In this document: in pieces, positions 1-10,859 of the stretch
How positions within the stretch are numbered: position 1 is the first letter of the stretch
How the letters are laid out: each line of letters starts with the position of its first letter
Assembly (NCBI GenBank): GCA_019671005.1
Contig: CM033744.1
Coordinates: 39,124,022 to 39,188,021 of the forward strand
Length of the DNA: 64,000 nucleotides
Source: Hibiscus mutabilis
Lineage: Eukaryota > Streptophyta > Magnoliopsida > Malvales > Malvaceae
Direction of reading: 5' to 3'
Position numbers and translations under genes: made by a program
The notes under the pieces: generated by a model
The model's database searches: none
Seen by the model: only the letters and a program-made list of their open reading frames with translations
Told to the model about the DNA's origin: nothing

Positions 1-1314
1 TCCCAATGAGCAACAATATGCCGATCACGTCGGAACTGGTACTAGCATTGAACCTTCAGAGGAGGAACTTGCTGATTTGTCACAAGCTTGCAACAGGCTG
101 TGGCAACTTGATTTAAACCGATTGAAACCCGGAAAGGACTATCAGATCGACTGCGGCGAAGGGAAGAAGGTTCACCAGAAGGGAGATATGGCAGAGGACA
201 GCCTATTTTATTCACTGGGTGAAGACATATTTAGAAAACCTACATTCTCTCGTTTCTGTGCTCTCCTAGACAATTACAACCCAAATGTTGGGTGCAAAGA
301 AGTTGTTACAACCGAGGAGAAACAAGAGCAGTCTGCTTTTATAGAAGAAATCAGTAGGACTGCACCTATTAAATATCTTCACAGGTACCTTTCTTTGAAG
401 GGCATTGTATCCGAAAACTATCAAGATTTCAAAAGAATGTTGACGAAGCTATGGTTTGATCTTTACGGTCGAGGCGGAACGTCCGGTTCTTCATCTGCTT
501 TCGAACATGTTTTTGCGGGGGAAATCAAGCAACAAGGCAAGGAAGAAGTCATTGGCTTCCACAATTGGCTTCAGGTGTGTCCATTAAAAACAGCATTTCT
601 TACTGTATAGATGTTTACTCCTAATCCTATATAATTTCATTTGGAAAATCTTTGATACATAGGCCGTGTAAACTAAAGTTTACACGTGTCTTTTAGTTTT
701 TACACGTGCCTTTTAGTTTTAGGGGTTAAGATTTTAGTTTAGGGGTTTAGGTTGTAGGGTTTAAAATTTAAGGTTAGTGTTTAGAATTTAGGGTTTAAGG
801 TTTAGGGTTTAGTTTTTTAGAATTAGGGTTAGAAATTTAAGATTTTAGTTTTTATAGTGTAAATACATAGGCTTGTGTAAAATTACACAGCCTGTGTATC
901 AAAGTTTTACCCATTTTATTTTCCAGATTTACCTAGAAGAAGCAAAAGGAAGAGTTGATTATCAAGGTTATATATTGCCCCGAAGACGAGGCGAAACTGT
1001 AAGTCTCTTTATCTTCAATCTTTGTTCCACACCTGTTTTTCAATAGTGAACATCTCTTCAACCTGCGTGTCCTTTTGCAGCCAGACTCTGAAACACAGTT
1101 GCTTACAATTCAGTTCGAATGGAATGGGGTCCTTAAAGCTGTGACCAGCACTTTGGTTGGGGTGAGCCCTGAGTTTGAAATTGCTCTCTATACTCTGTGT
1201 TTCTTTGTGGGTGGACAGGATAACCATGTTCAGCTGGGTCCATACTCTGTTAACATCAAGTGCTACCGGCTTGGAGATAAGCTCGGTGCTGTGTTTCCAA
1301 TAGCCGAACGTTGA
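1..1314 (+). CDS. Poly(U)-specific endoribonuclease (EndoU/XendoU family), 5'-truncated by window edge
   Basis: Three exons are visible: <1-574, 927-998 and 1081-1314 (TGA stop), joined by GT-AG introns in phase 0. The frame is open to base 2, so the gene begins upstream; 292 residues are in the window. EndoU enzymes cleave single-stranded RNA at uridines and leave 2',3'-cyclic phosphates. Seen: the EndoU core with FEHVFAGEIK and GFHNWLQ, whose histidines match the family's two catalytic His. Next comes QFEWNGVLK, whose Lys is the likely third catalytic residue at the expected spacing, then SPEFEIALYTLCF and a C-terminal YSVNIKCYRLG. No frame break is seen in the visible part. The gene is probably functional, but its N-terminus cannot be judged here. 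Family assignment is firm; the physiological role in plants is not shown by the sequence. Confidence 0.9.
650..905 (+). mobile_element. Miniature inverted-repeat element with telomere-like TTTAGGG core, in EndoU intron 1
   Basis: The ends are inverted repeats: CTTTGATACATAGGC on the left and GCCTGTGTATCAAAG on the right, differing at one base. Between them lie irregular TTTAGGG/TTTAGGTTT-like units. It fills about three quarters of the intron (575-926). A second copy in opposite orientation lies near 45636-45865, with the same ACATAGGCTTGTGTAA end and the same core, which supports a mobile family. No coding sequence is present, and the superfamily is not identified. Confidence 0.65.
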
Positions 1315-1319
1315 TTAGA

Positions 1320-2080
1320 CCCGGCGAAGTCGATTCGAACCTTATTACTTGAATTGATTTATCTGATCCGAGGCTCAATACGGACTCAAACATGATGACT
1401 CAAACTTGATTCGAAACTCGAAACAAACTGAATTGAATTAAAACGACCTGAATTTTAGCTGGACTGACATTGATCCTGTTCAATTTCACTCGAATAAAGT
1501 AACCCGAAGTGAAAGCAATCTGAATAGAAGTAACTTGAATTTAATTTGCCCAAATAAGGATTGAATATCTATCCGATTTTAACCTAATAATTGAGTCAAA
1601 GTGAATGGATAATTTTATTATTATTATTATTATTATTTAAAAATATGATAAATAGTAAAAGGACGAAGGTTTTATTCTTCTTGTGTATTATATTACTACT
1701 CTACTAGTTAAACATAACAATTGGTAATAACTAAATGGGTCAAAATCATGTCCAATAAGGTGTTTTCAATAATTACATTCAATTGAACTCATATTCAAGT
1801 AAACCTGAAATGACCGAAGATTCAAAAGTTAACCCAACTCGAAAATTAGTCAATATGATATTAGCTCGAATCAATAACTCAATTCCAAACCCGACTAACT
1901 TAACATAGACCTAAACTAAATCTGTACCAAGTCTAATTCAACCCGAATCGAACTTAAATAAAATGTAATCCAAACTCAAAATGACCCGGCTCAAATTCGA
2001 TCTGAACGACTTGATTACCTCCCTCTGATCCAAACTAAATCTGAATGACTCGCATTCTCCAGAAGCTACAGAAAGACTAA
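1320..2080. repeat. Degenerate CCGAA / CTCGAA-rich interspersed repeat
   Basis: Intergenic stretch dominated by short variants of AACCCGAA, ACTCGAA and CCTGAA, spaced irregularly and separated by AT-rich sequence (a TTA run at 1614-1636). No open frame of note. The same texture recurs at 3775-4210 and 45890-46040. It looks like an ancient simple-repeat or hAT-derived region, but no termini are recognisable. Confidence 0.45.
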
Positions 2081-2390
2081 AGACATGTTTATGTTCCTGT
2101 CTACCGCAAGTTTATGATATCATTTACTTACAAAATTGGTAATAATACATGTGTAAAACTTAGGTACATTGTTGATATGCATTCCCCTATGGCTTAATCT
2201 TATGATGATCGAGAATCAAAATTCTGCATATACTTCTGAACTTCCATGTTTTGAGCATAATGGGACATGAGAAGAGACGGAGACATTAATTCTACGTCGA
2301 AAAAGGACTTTGGAAATATAAGTGATGGCGTTGCATATTCTATCATACATGTCTTTTGAGAAAAAGATAATAACCCCATAATAAATGATA

Positions 2391-2650
2391 CTCCCTCTGT
2401 CCCAAAAATAATGTCCCTTTTGTATTATAAAATTGTCTCACTTAAATTATCCTCTTGAAAAACTCATCAACTTTTACTAAACACATTTCCTTTTTTACCA
2501 TTCTTTTAGTTTTTCAATAAAGCAAACTTTAACTTTTTAAGGAAGAAATTGTCATTTTAATTACTTTACAACACACATTTTACACAATTTTTTTCTTCCT
2601 AAAACTACGTGAAAAGTCAACAAGAGACATTATTTTTGAGATGGAGGGAG
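2391..2650. mobile_element. Stowaway-type MITE (Tc1/mariner), 260 bp
   Basis: The 25-bp terminal inverted repeats begin CTCCCTCTGTCCC at 2391 and end GATGGAGGGAG at 2650; 22 of 25 positions match. The element is flanked by the TA duplication expected of this superfamily (2389-2390 and 2651-2652). Non-coding, AT-rich interior. Immobile without a mariner transposase supplied elsewhere. Confidence 0.92.
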
Positions 2651-2689
2651 TATTAGAACGACTCTTTGACTGCTCGATTTTACGTCGAG

Positions 2690-3212
2690 CGCCCATGAGT
2701 GAGGGGCTCGGCTCGGGCTCAATGCTCGGCGAGCTCGAAATTTTAGGCTCCAGCTCGGCTCGAAAACAATACTATTGGGCTCGGGCTCAAAGCTCATCAG
2801 GCTCGGCTCGGGCTCGTCAGGCTCGGCTCGACTCGAAATGGACAATTTTGCTATAATTTTTTTTTTATAAAAGATAGGGCCTCGTTAAAAATCCCTTACA
2901 TAACAAACACTGAAAGGAAATTCAATATCGAGGAAGGGGAAAAGAGTGCACAATTTATTTTAGTTAATTTATTTTTAGTGAATTTTCCCGTAATTTATTT
3001 TATTGCTTTTCTTTTGCTAAAGAGATTACTTTTAGTGTATATGTAGCATATATATATATATAACATATATAATTATTCCGAGCCCGTTCACGAGCTTTTC
3101 GAGCCGAGCTTGGGTCGGCCCAGCTCTGCTTGTTAAGGTTTCGAGCCGAGCTTTGATCGAGCCGAGTCCGAGTAGCTCGCGAGCCGGTCAGGCTCATTAT
3201 CACCCCTAGTGA
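2690..3212. repeat. GGCTCG foldback repeat (possible hAT-like non-autonomous element)
   Basis: The left arm (about 2700-2836) is built of GGCTCGGCTCGGGCTC-like units. The right arm (about 3080-3205) carries the reverse complement, GAGCCGAGCTTGG-like units. They flank about 240 bp of AT-rich sequence with a TA microsatellite (3048-3062). The right end reads CATTATCACCCCTAG, like the CAGGGGTG-type ends of some hAT-like elements. The left terminus is unclear, so the superfamily is inference. Confidence 0.5.
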
Positions 3213-3774
3213 GGTAGGCAGGGTGGACAATCGTAACAATGTCCATCACGAGTGTGGTAAAGGAAAGTCTTGGAGATATATATATATTGTGACACTGTAT
3301 ATCCCATCAGATATATTTTCTAGAAAGAGAATAATGCTCGTCACAATAATCTTACAAGGAAAGCAAGCTTATGAAGCCTAAAAAATCCTATCCATAAACG
3401 AACAGAAACATAGCAATGGGATGATAAGCAAATAAGTCACATGAGATGTTCCATCTGTTCTTACAAAAATCTACAAGGTACAAAGTAAGCCTTTGTCCGT
3501 ATTCTTGAACACATATCGGAAAACTTTTCTTCAGTGGATTCATTCAGTGTTATGGAGGTTGGTCGAAATATCTTTTGAAGGTTCATCAGATATTTCTGGA
3601 CGAAGTTCTAGTTGCTAACTCTCCACCTCTCTTTTCTTATAAATGGGAATATCTATTATGACAGCTACCCAGTTCTTATCAATACCACGTTTCTTGGTAA
3701 ATTGTCAGCTTATCATATTTTCACAGCAAACTTATCCATCATTTTTCTATAATCACATGTAACATTTAACCATA
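3213..3774. other. Intergenic, nothing recognised
   Basis: AT-rich sequence without a credible open frame, repeat terminus or RNA gene. A short TA run lies at 3280-3289. Confidence 0.5.
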
Positions 3775-4210
3775 CAAACTTGACCCGAGACTCGAACCGA
3801 TTTACTTGATTTGAGACCTGATATCAGTCCGAACATGATGGTTTAAAACTCGAAATAAATCGAACCGAATGGACCCGAACCGAAGGCAACCCGAAATAAA
3901 AAAGATATTAAAAGAAATAAAGAAAGATGAGATGTAAATTGCCGCACAACTCACTGAAAAGTCAAATATATTAGCTTTATAAAGCCATATATAGAGTGTA
4001 AAAAAACTAATCGACCTGAAAACAAGATTGAAACCAATCGATCTCTTATTGACCCGACATTGACCCAGCCTGAAACAAACTGATCAGTTGTACCGATATG
4101 ACCCGACCTGACCCAAATAACCATAGAAGCGAATTAAAATTGAACAGACCCAAACCAAATGTAGTTATGCCCGAAATAACCCGAATTGAACGACCCATTT
4201 ATCACCTCCA
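3775..4210. repeat. Second degenerate CCCGAA/ACCCGACC-rich repeat
   Basis: Short motifs such as GACCCGA, AACCGAA and CCCGAAAT recur irregularly in AT-rich sequence, with the same texture as 1320-2080. No termini or coding potential seen. Confidence 0.4.
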
Positions 4211-4569
4211 TAATAAATTCTTTCGTTTTACGGTTTAAGATATGTTTGAACCGATGTTCGAACAGATGGTATTTAAGTAAAGTTCCCAACTAACAATAAT
4301 AATTCCAAATTCTTATCATTGTTGACTTTGCCTAAATATCATTTCGATCCGAACAAAATGACTTTGACCGTAAAAAGAACAAGAATGACTGTGTCTATAC
4401 TAAAATAAAAAAGTATAACAATGTATAATCCATAATTCATAGATGAACCTACACAAATTGCAACAACTAACACAAAATAATCGCAAAACTTAAAGAGACA
4501 ATTCCCAGTATGGCAATCCCTTTTACTTTAAAATATTTCTTAAATAGTTGACTTCTGATCCGGCATTTC

Positions 4570-4795
4570 AATTCAATATACTATGTTCAATCTATACCTA
4601 CCAAAATATTCAATTTTGAAAATGATTTTGGATTCGCCACCGATCATTTTGGTAGACTGGACACCATAAAAATAATCAGATATTCGTTCTTTTAAAATTA
4701 GGTTCGAGAGTCGGTTACGTGTGAGGGAAGGATTAACACCCCACAAACGCCCTATATCGGTACCTTTAATTTTGCGTGGCATATTGAAATTTTGA
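4570..4795 (-). mobile_element. Relic of a Tat/Ogre-type LTR 3' end
   Basis: Read on the minus strand this segment contains GGTGTTAATCCTTCCCTCAC, then CGTAACCGACTC, then a TTATGGTGTCCAG-type string and TGGCGAATCC. The same order of blocks occurs in the 5' LTR of the Tat/Ogre element near 52930-53035. The relic is short and its ends are not definable. The homology is by eye only. Confidence 0.6.
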
Positions 4796-6949
4796 ATAAC
4801 ACTTTGAAATTAATTTAATCAATAATTATTAATTAGATTTATGTTCCAAATAGAAATATTCTTTTTATAAGGAGATGTATTTTTTTGAATCAGAATATGA
4901 GAATGGAAACACCCCTATCCGCTCACGACACCTCTATTCATATTCAAAAATATCTTTCCAACATAAAAGGTTTTTAATGCATGATTTATTATTGTCTTGT
5001 TCATTTTAAGTGATAATCTAAAAAGGCTCTATTTAAATTTGTGTTTTAGTTAAATCTATGAATATTATTTAATTTAAAGGTTTACGTGAGACAACAACCA
5101 ATTGCTTGAGCACCATCCATATTTAAACCCCAAAATTATATAATATTCTTGTTTAATTAATTAAACTAATTGTGAAAGTTCTAATCCTATTTAAAGCTCT
5201 AATTAATTAACTACATTATATATCAATTTCTAAGGTTTTAATGAATACCAAGTACTCTACTTAAAAGTCTATGTTGGACAACACCCCATTGCAATGGGAC
5301 ATCACACAAATTTGAAACTTCAAAGTTTTCCACTTAATATTCATCAATTTGCTACAATGATCATTCCTAATTAAATTACTAAATCCTAATTGATATTAAA
5401 ATTAGGTTTTAAACAATTAACAATTGAATCTAAGTGAATTAAATTGTCTGACAATTATACTATATGCACAATTTAAAACATGCAAATAATTTAAAGCAAT
5501 TAAATTAAATAATTAAACATGACTAAAATTAAAGGATTTAAACTTGAATATGATTTTATTGAAACATGGACCAAATTAGATTACAAGACTAACCGGGGGC
5601 CAATGAAACGTTGACACCCATGCTTTTATACTTTTCCATGAATATAGATATTTATAAAGTATAAGCAAAGTGACCATTTTACCATTAATGAATCAACATA
5701 TCTTCAAAAATGTCATTCATACACGACACAAAATACTGCATTCAATCGAATCTAAATCAATAAAAAACGATTCAGAACCACAATGTTATGTTCCTTAGGT
5801 ATTGCTAAGACTTCTATAAAATTTCCATAATATTATGAATTCAAATAATCATCCGAATTAAATATCGAAACTTATCATTTTTATAGCTTTTCACACAAAT
5901 CATGTACCAAAAATTTAATTCCCACCAAAATACTTATACTAGATAAATTATTCATTTATGGGATATCATATAACTGTTGAGAAAATTTCCATATTTGTCC
6001 CTAAACTTTTCTCAATTTTCACTTTAGCTATCAAACTTTAAAAATTTACGTTTTAGTCACTGTATTAAAATCACCAACTCTTAACTCTTTATTTTTGGTC
6101 ACTAACTAAATATTGAGGTATTACACCGGTGGTCGTGAGGCGATTTTCGGTCGCCATAAAACCTTAAAAAATTCTCTCTTTTTTAAAACCTAGCCCAATC
6201 CGATATGATTCCTCTTCTTTCCTAATCTAAGCCTACATTTATCCGAATTCGAGAGAATCCTCCCAATTTCCCTGACTTAAAAGTCTAAATTTACCCGTAA
6301 CCGCTACATATTCAACCCCGCCGTGACTAATAAACACTGGTTGTTCTTTTAACACTCCGACAAAAGATAAGCCACTGTCTTGATCTTTTATTTTTTTTGT
6401 TTATTTTATTTCATATAAACCGATATTTGTTTGTTTTGTTTTTGCAAAAAAATAAAGAAAATAGATGAAAATATATCTTCTGGTTGTCTTTATTGACGAA
6501 TTTTTGTGTCCGATCATTTTTTTTGACGATTTTTTTAATTTTTGGTCACATCTCGACTTTTTAAATAAATTCTCTCTCTCCTCTTTATTATTATTGTTAT
6601 TATTAGTAATGATTGGTAATTAATTAGCCAGACATTTCTCTCGTGAGCTTGGGCGTGATAGCTAGGAAATTAAGATTTGTGATTTTGAATTGTATTTTGG
6701 GCTTTACATTGTAAAAGGACATTAAGGGATTTTTTGGACTGATATTATTTATTATTTAAGAGAAAATATAGTATATACTCCAGGTAAAATTCGGGTATTA
6801 CAAAAATAAAATGGGAAATACGAGGGGGACCATGTTTCAATTGATTGCGAAAGAAGGCAATGTCTCTACTGGGAAATTGAAGTGTGAAACCATTAGGAAA
6901 ATGAAGTATTTTTTCCCTCTGCAATTTTGTCCTAAACAACATGTGTACT
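4796..6949. other. AT-rich intergenic DNA with LTR remnants
   Basis: No gene is supported. Strings of the kind common inside LTRs here (CCCTAAACTTTTC, TTTTAGTCACT) occur around 5998-6065. An LTR-like end, AAATTCGGGTATTACA, occurs at about 6786-6801, so part of 5.98-6.80 kb is probably a decayed solo LTR. Its start was not found. The rest is low-complexity AT sequence. Confidence 0.4.
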
Positions 6950-9180
6950 GAAACTAGACGTTCATCTTGGGGTGAGAGGAAGGGAGTTATATCTACCAAA
7001 GAAAACTGATCCTTTGAACTGGAAAAATGTGTTTTTGATGGAGAAAGAAAGACTAATTCCCACCATTAGAAATTATCATTCTTTCTTTCAAGTTATGCAT
7101 TCCAATTTGCCTGTGATGTTGGAAAGAGATGCATTTTTTTGTTTTTACGCGCATTTTCAACACAAAACCCGAGTTTATAGCCGGCATCGATGGAGTGTTT
7201 AAATTAAGAAGAGAGACTGTTAGCCTGAAATAAAAGAACTGATTGCATATGTTGAAATTCGAATCTTAAACTTATTGAATGCCATTCTAAAGGTACTTGA
7301 ATAATTTGACTTAGACTAAGTCCAAGTTAAAAAGAAAAACTATAATTAGTCAGAATATGTCAATTAATATGTCCATGCCATGTCCTGCAGGCATACAAGT
7401 TTGATGCTCTTCGGTTGGTTATAGACAGAAAAATATGGGCCATGCATGCTTCTTAATTCACCATTCGGCTCAACGAAACACCCATTTTCTCCTTTCCACT
7501 TGATTATTGTTTCCTTATGAGAAAGAAACTTGGAAGAGATAAGATGTAGTTTCATTTGCTCCACAAAACTTGCTAAGGTCCGCATGGGAACTGAGATGTT
7601 GATTGGCCAACAACAGCTAAATCGCTCTCCGTATAGGTTTTTTTCTTCCATAAGAATTTCCTTATTTTCTATGGTTAGTCACACACATATGAGTTAGGTC
7701 AAGTTAAAATGTAAAACTTTTTTAGTTTTACACTGATTTTGGATGATTTAGTTTTACACTTTTTTAGATTGTCGGATGAGAGTAAATGGATAGATNNNNN
7801 NNNNNNNNNNNNNNNNNNNNNNNNNNNNNNNNNNNNNNNNNNNNNNNNNNNNNNNNNNNNNNNNNNNNNNNNNNNNNNNNNNNNNNNNNNNNNNNAATTA
7901 TACTGTTATTTTGGTGGAAAATGAATTGGAAGTTTCTTTGCTTGTACATCATGTGCCCATGTGAACTTTTGTGTGTGGCAACATTCTTTGCATGCAAACA
8001 GGTGACATTTTATGTATAAGATTCCTGATTTCAGACTCAGCAGGGAACAAGTTGGGAAGTAGAGGTTTTCTTGGAATATAGAAACAACATTTCCCTTGTA
8101 TGGGAATAGGGAAATCAAATTAACAGTTGTCAAAGCTGTTGAATTCTTATTCTATCTACCAATATTCGGGTGTAGAGACATCACAAGCAGCATCTTTGCC
8201 ATATTTCTATTTTTTATCATAATCAAGGAAACCAACATTGAGTTATGATGTTTGACATTTGGTTAGACTCCTGTCAAAAATATAAATTTGTTTCTGGGTT
8301 TTACACCATGCTGCCAGGGTATCATGGTGGTAGTTTCAAACCGTGTACGATTTTTTGTTGAATCATAGTGAGATTGTGGGAATTTGAAGAGTTCTATTGT
8401 TGTTTTTGCTTCATTAAGTAGTTTACTTATTCTTGGTGCAGGCCGTATTAAACTAGGATACGCCACTCTTCCCTCTGATATTCACTTTCATGCATTTATT
8501 TTTATAGTTTATACTTATCCAGTTATGTATCTTTCTTGTTGCCCACAGCTTTTGGAAGGGATACAAAGCTCATTGACGATCTCGAAAATTCCTTCTGTTT
8601 CACATGACAAAAGTCAGAAAAGTCAAAGCAGAAGTACGATAGGTGAATGTTAAATTTCCGAATCAATATTTCTGCCCTTTTAGCTTCCTTTGTTTCCAAA
8701 TAAATATACAGTGATATTTGTACTGATAACTGTCTGGGAAATAACAGGAAGCAACCAAGGTTGAAAGCAACTAAAGGAATCCAGTCTTGGAGAAATTCAG
8801 AGATTATCGGGTGTGACCATCGGACACCAGTGTAGCTTGTGTAAATTACCAGAGGAGAAAGCAAGGAATGAAAAATTGCTTCTTTGGCTTTTTATGTAGC
8901 TGTAGGTATGTACAAAAATATGTACTGATTCTTAGTTTTATTTAGAACTATTATGATCTGATCTCTCTAGGCCATGCCATGATCTTCTAGCGTTTCTATA
9001 CGGAGCGTCTGTCGAGTAGTAAGGCTTGATATTCGCAGAGCAGGATCGCAAATCGATATCAGCCCATGTATCTTTGTTGCATCTAACTGCTTATTCAGCC
9101 TTTCTTAGCTCTGTGCGTGGACCTATCAATCGGGGTTTCTTCTAGCTTTGTAACTAAAGGATTCAAAATAAAAGATCAGG
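6950..9180 (+). pseudogene. Unrecognised gene remnant or partial gene; splice-bounded open pieces
   Basis: I do not recognise the product. Plus-strand pieces look exonic: about 7216-7291 reads PEIKELIAYVEIRILNLLNA... and ends at AAG|GTAC. An acceptor TGCAG at about 7386-7390 is followed by AYKFDALRLVIDRKIW, which then meets a stop. An acceptor at about 8442 is followed by GRIKLGYATLPSD. The acceptor CCACAG near 8549 opens LLEGIQSSLTISKIPSVSHD..., which ends at ATAG|GTGAAT. An AACAG acceptor near 8748 then gives GSNQG and a stop. Sequence to about 9180 resembles a 3' untranslated region. The 100-N gap at 7796-7895 may hide exons. It could be a real gene's 3' end, a pseudogene, or chance. Exon limits are approximate. 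Confidence 0.3.
7796..7895. other. Assembly gap (100 N)
   Basis: Exactly 100 consecutive N, a conventional placeholder length; the true gap size is unknown. Confidence 0.99.
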
Positions 9181-9489
9181 ATTCAAACCGTTTAATTCTT
9201 CTGCTTTGTTTACCGTGAGCGGTTACGTGTGTTAAAGTTCATTTCTTAATTATGGAAGTCATGTTTGTACTAAGCAAAATAAATGAGGGCATGCATCTAC
9301 ATTGTAAACTTGAAATGATTGCAGAGATTTGAACGTGGGGAATGGATTCTTCTGAATCTCTTACGCGAAACGTGCTTATTCGTTTCTAAATTTGCGATAA
9401 AGAGAGCACGGTAAGGTGCTGAGGTTTCTATAGCCACATACAACGCTGAAGATCTTTTGGTGTATTATAATACGGGGTATGCTTTAGGG

Positions 9490-10118
9490 TTAATCCCATA
9501 ATACATCCGCAAATTATGATATTTATTCTAAATTGATATCTAATTTTTTAAATATTTCAATTTTATTTTCAAACAATGTCAATTTTTTAAATATTTCAAT
9601 TTTATTTTCAATGTTGCTAGTCTCAAATTGGTTTTTAAACTTTTGAATATTACAATTTCATTCTCTAATTTAGGTTTTAATTTTTTTTTGCAAATCTTAA
9701 TTTAAATTCTACCTAGAGGGAAAGGGAATGATGGACTTTAGGGAAAGGAATGGGTGCTCATAGTAGGTTTAGAATTCATGACCTAAGGAAATATGAGGGA
9801 ACAAAGATGAATATGTTAGCCAACTGGCCAAATATTCTTACTCTAATTTTTAAACTTTTGAATGTTCTAATTTTGTTTCCAAATTATTGGTATGTTAATT
9901 ATGTATCATGTTATTGTAACTGCCGTGTAAACATGGATGTGTATTATGTAATTATATGATGTGGCATAAACGATAATTTAGATATAAAATTAGAACATTT
10001 AAATGTTTGGACACCAATTTAGAATGAGGACCGTAATTTAGAGATAAAATATTCAAAAATTTAAGGATTAATTTAGAATGATTGTTATAATTTGAGGATA
10101 TATAATGTAATTAATTCT
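9490..10118. mobile_element. AT-rich foldback MITE
   Basis: The left end (TTAATCCCATAATACATCCG, then CAAATTATGATATTTATTC) is matched in reverse complement by the right end, which reads inward as TTAATTACATTATATATCCT then CAAATTATAACAATCATTC. The inverted similarity extends about 90 bp. An internal tandem of about 41 bp (CAATTTTTTAAATATTTC type) lies near 9545-9620. No coding sequence. Target duplication not resolved. Confidence 0.55.
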
Positions 10119-10859
10119 GTACATTATGATTATATGAAATGAGTCAAAATAATGAAAAATTATGGTGTGTAAATATTATTCTGGCTATTTTTTTTAACAA
10201 TTTTTACTTAAAAGAGGAAAAGAAGGAGAAATTTACTCCTAATAGTATTGAACTTATGATCTATGAGAGAATATAGAGTGTCAACCAAAAATTTTCTATC
10301 CTTGTTCATTTTAAGTTTCAAGGTATTTTAAAATTTAAGTTTTAAAATTTTAATTTTTAGATTTTAAGGTTCAAATAGATCTGTATAAAAAAAAAACTAA
10401 CTAGAAAATGAATACATATTACACAAATGGAGTGACGACGTAGAAAATAATGAGCCTTTTTAGAAGAGACGAGGCGTTGATTGGAATGGAATAACTTGCC
10501 GACTTCATTCATGTGCAAAACATGAAAAGGGTGCAGCAAAGGTTCCCCAGAATCATGATCATAGAGCACTTGAATTAGATAGTCATATTAATTATCCAAA
10601 AAAGGAATTAAATATAGTATCGTACTCTAATCATATCTAATGGCCACATACCTATTTACCTAGCAAACTGAACAGTCGAAAGTTGTTAAACATGTCTCTC
10701 CCTGTACATTTTTTTTCTCTCCTATACGCAACCCATAAAACGAGAAGAAACAGGATAAACTTACCTAGATTGTGCTTTGGTTCAAAATCATCAAATGGCA
10801 TGTTCTCATGTTCTGTCAGATTTTCTGCCAAATCCAAACTGTAGTTTCTTTCTTTCCCC
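10119..10859. other. Intergenic / 3' flank of the O-fucosyltransferase-like gene
   Basis: AT-rich sequence without a credible gene. The part next to 10860 should hold the 3' untranslated region of the minus-strand gene; no polyadenylation site could be assigned with confidence. Confidence 0.4.

Noticed and set aside
4573..4782. 69-codon open frame on the minus strand with MPRKIKGTDIGRLWGVNPS
   Set aside because: It lies across a relic of a Tat/Ogre LTR and has no recognisable domain; the frame is accidental.
7364..7651. Minus-strand 95-codon frame (MEEKNLYGERFSCCWPIN...)
   Set aside because: No family recognised, and plus-strand splice-bounded pieces overlap it; evidence too weak for a gene call.
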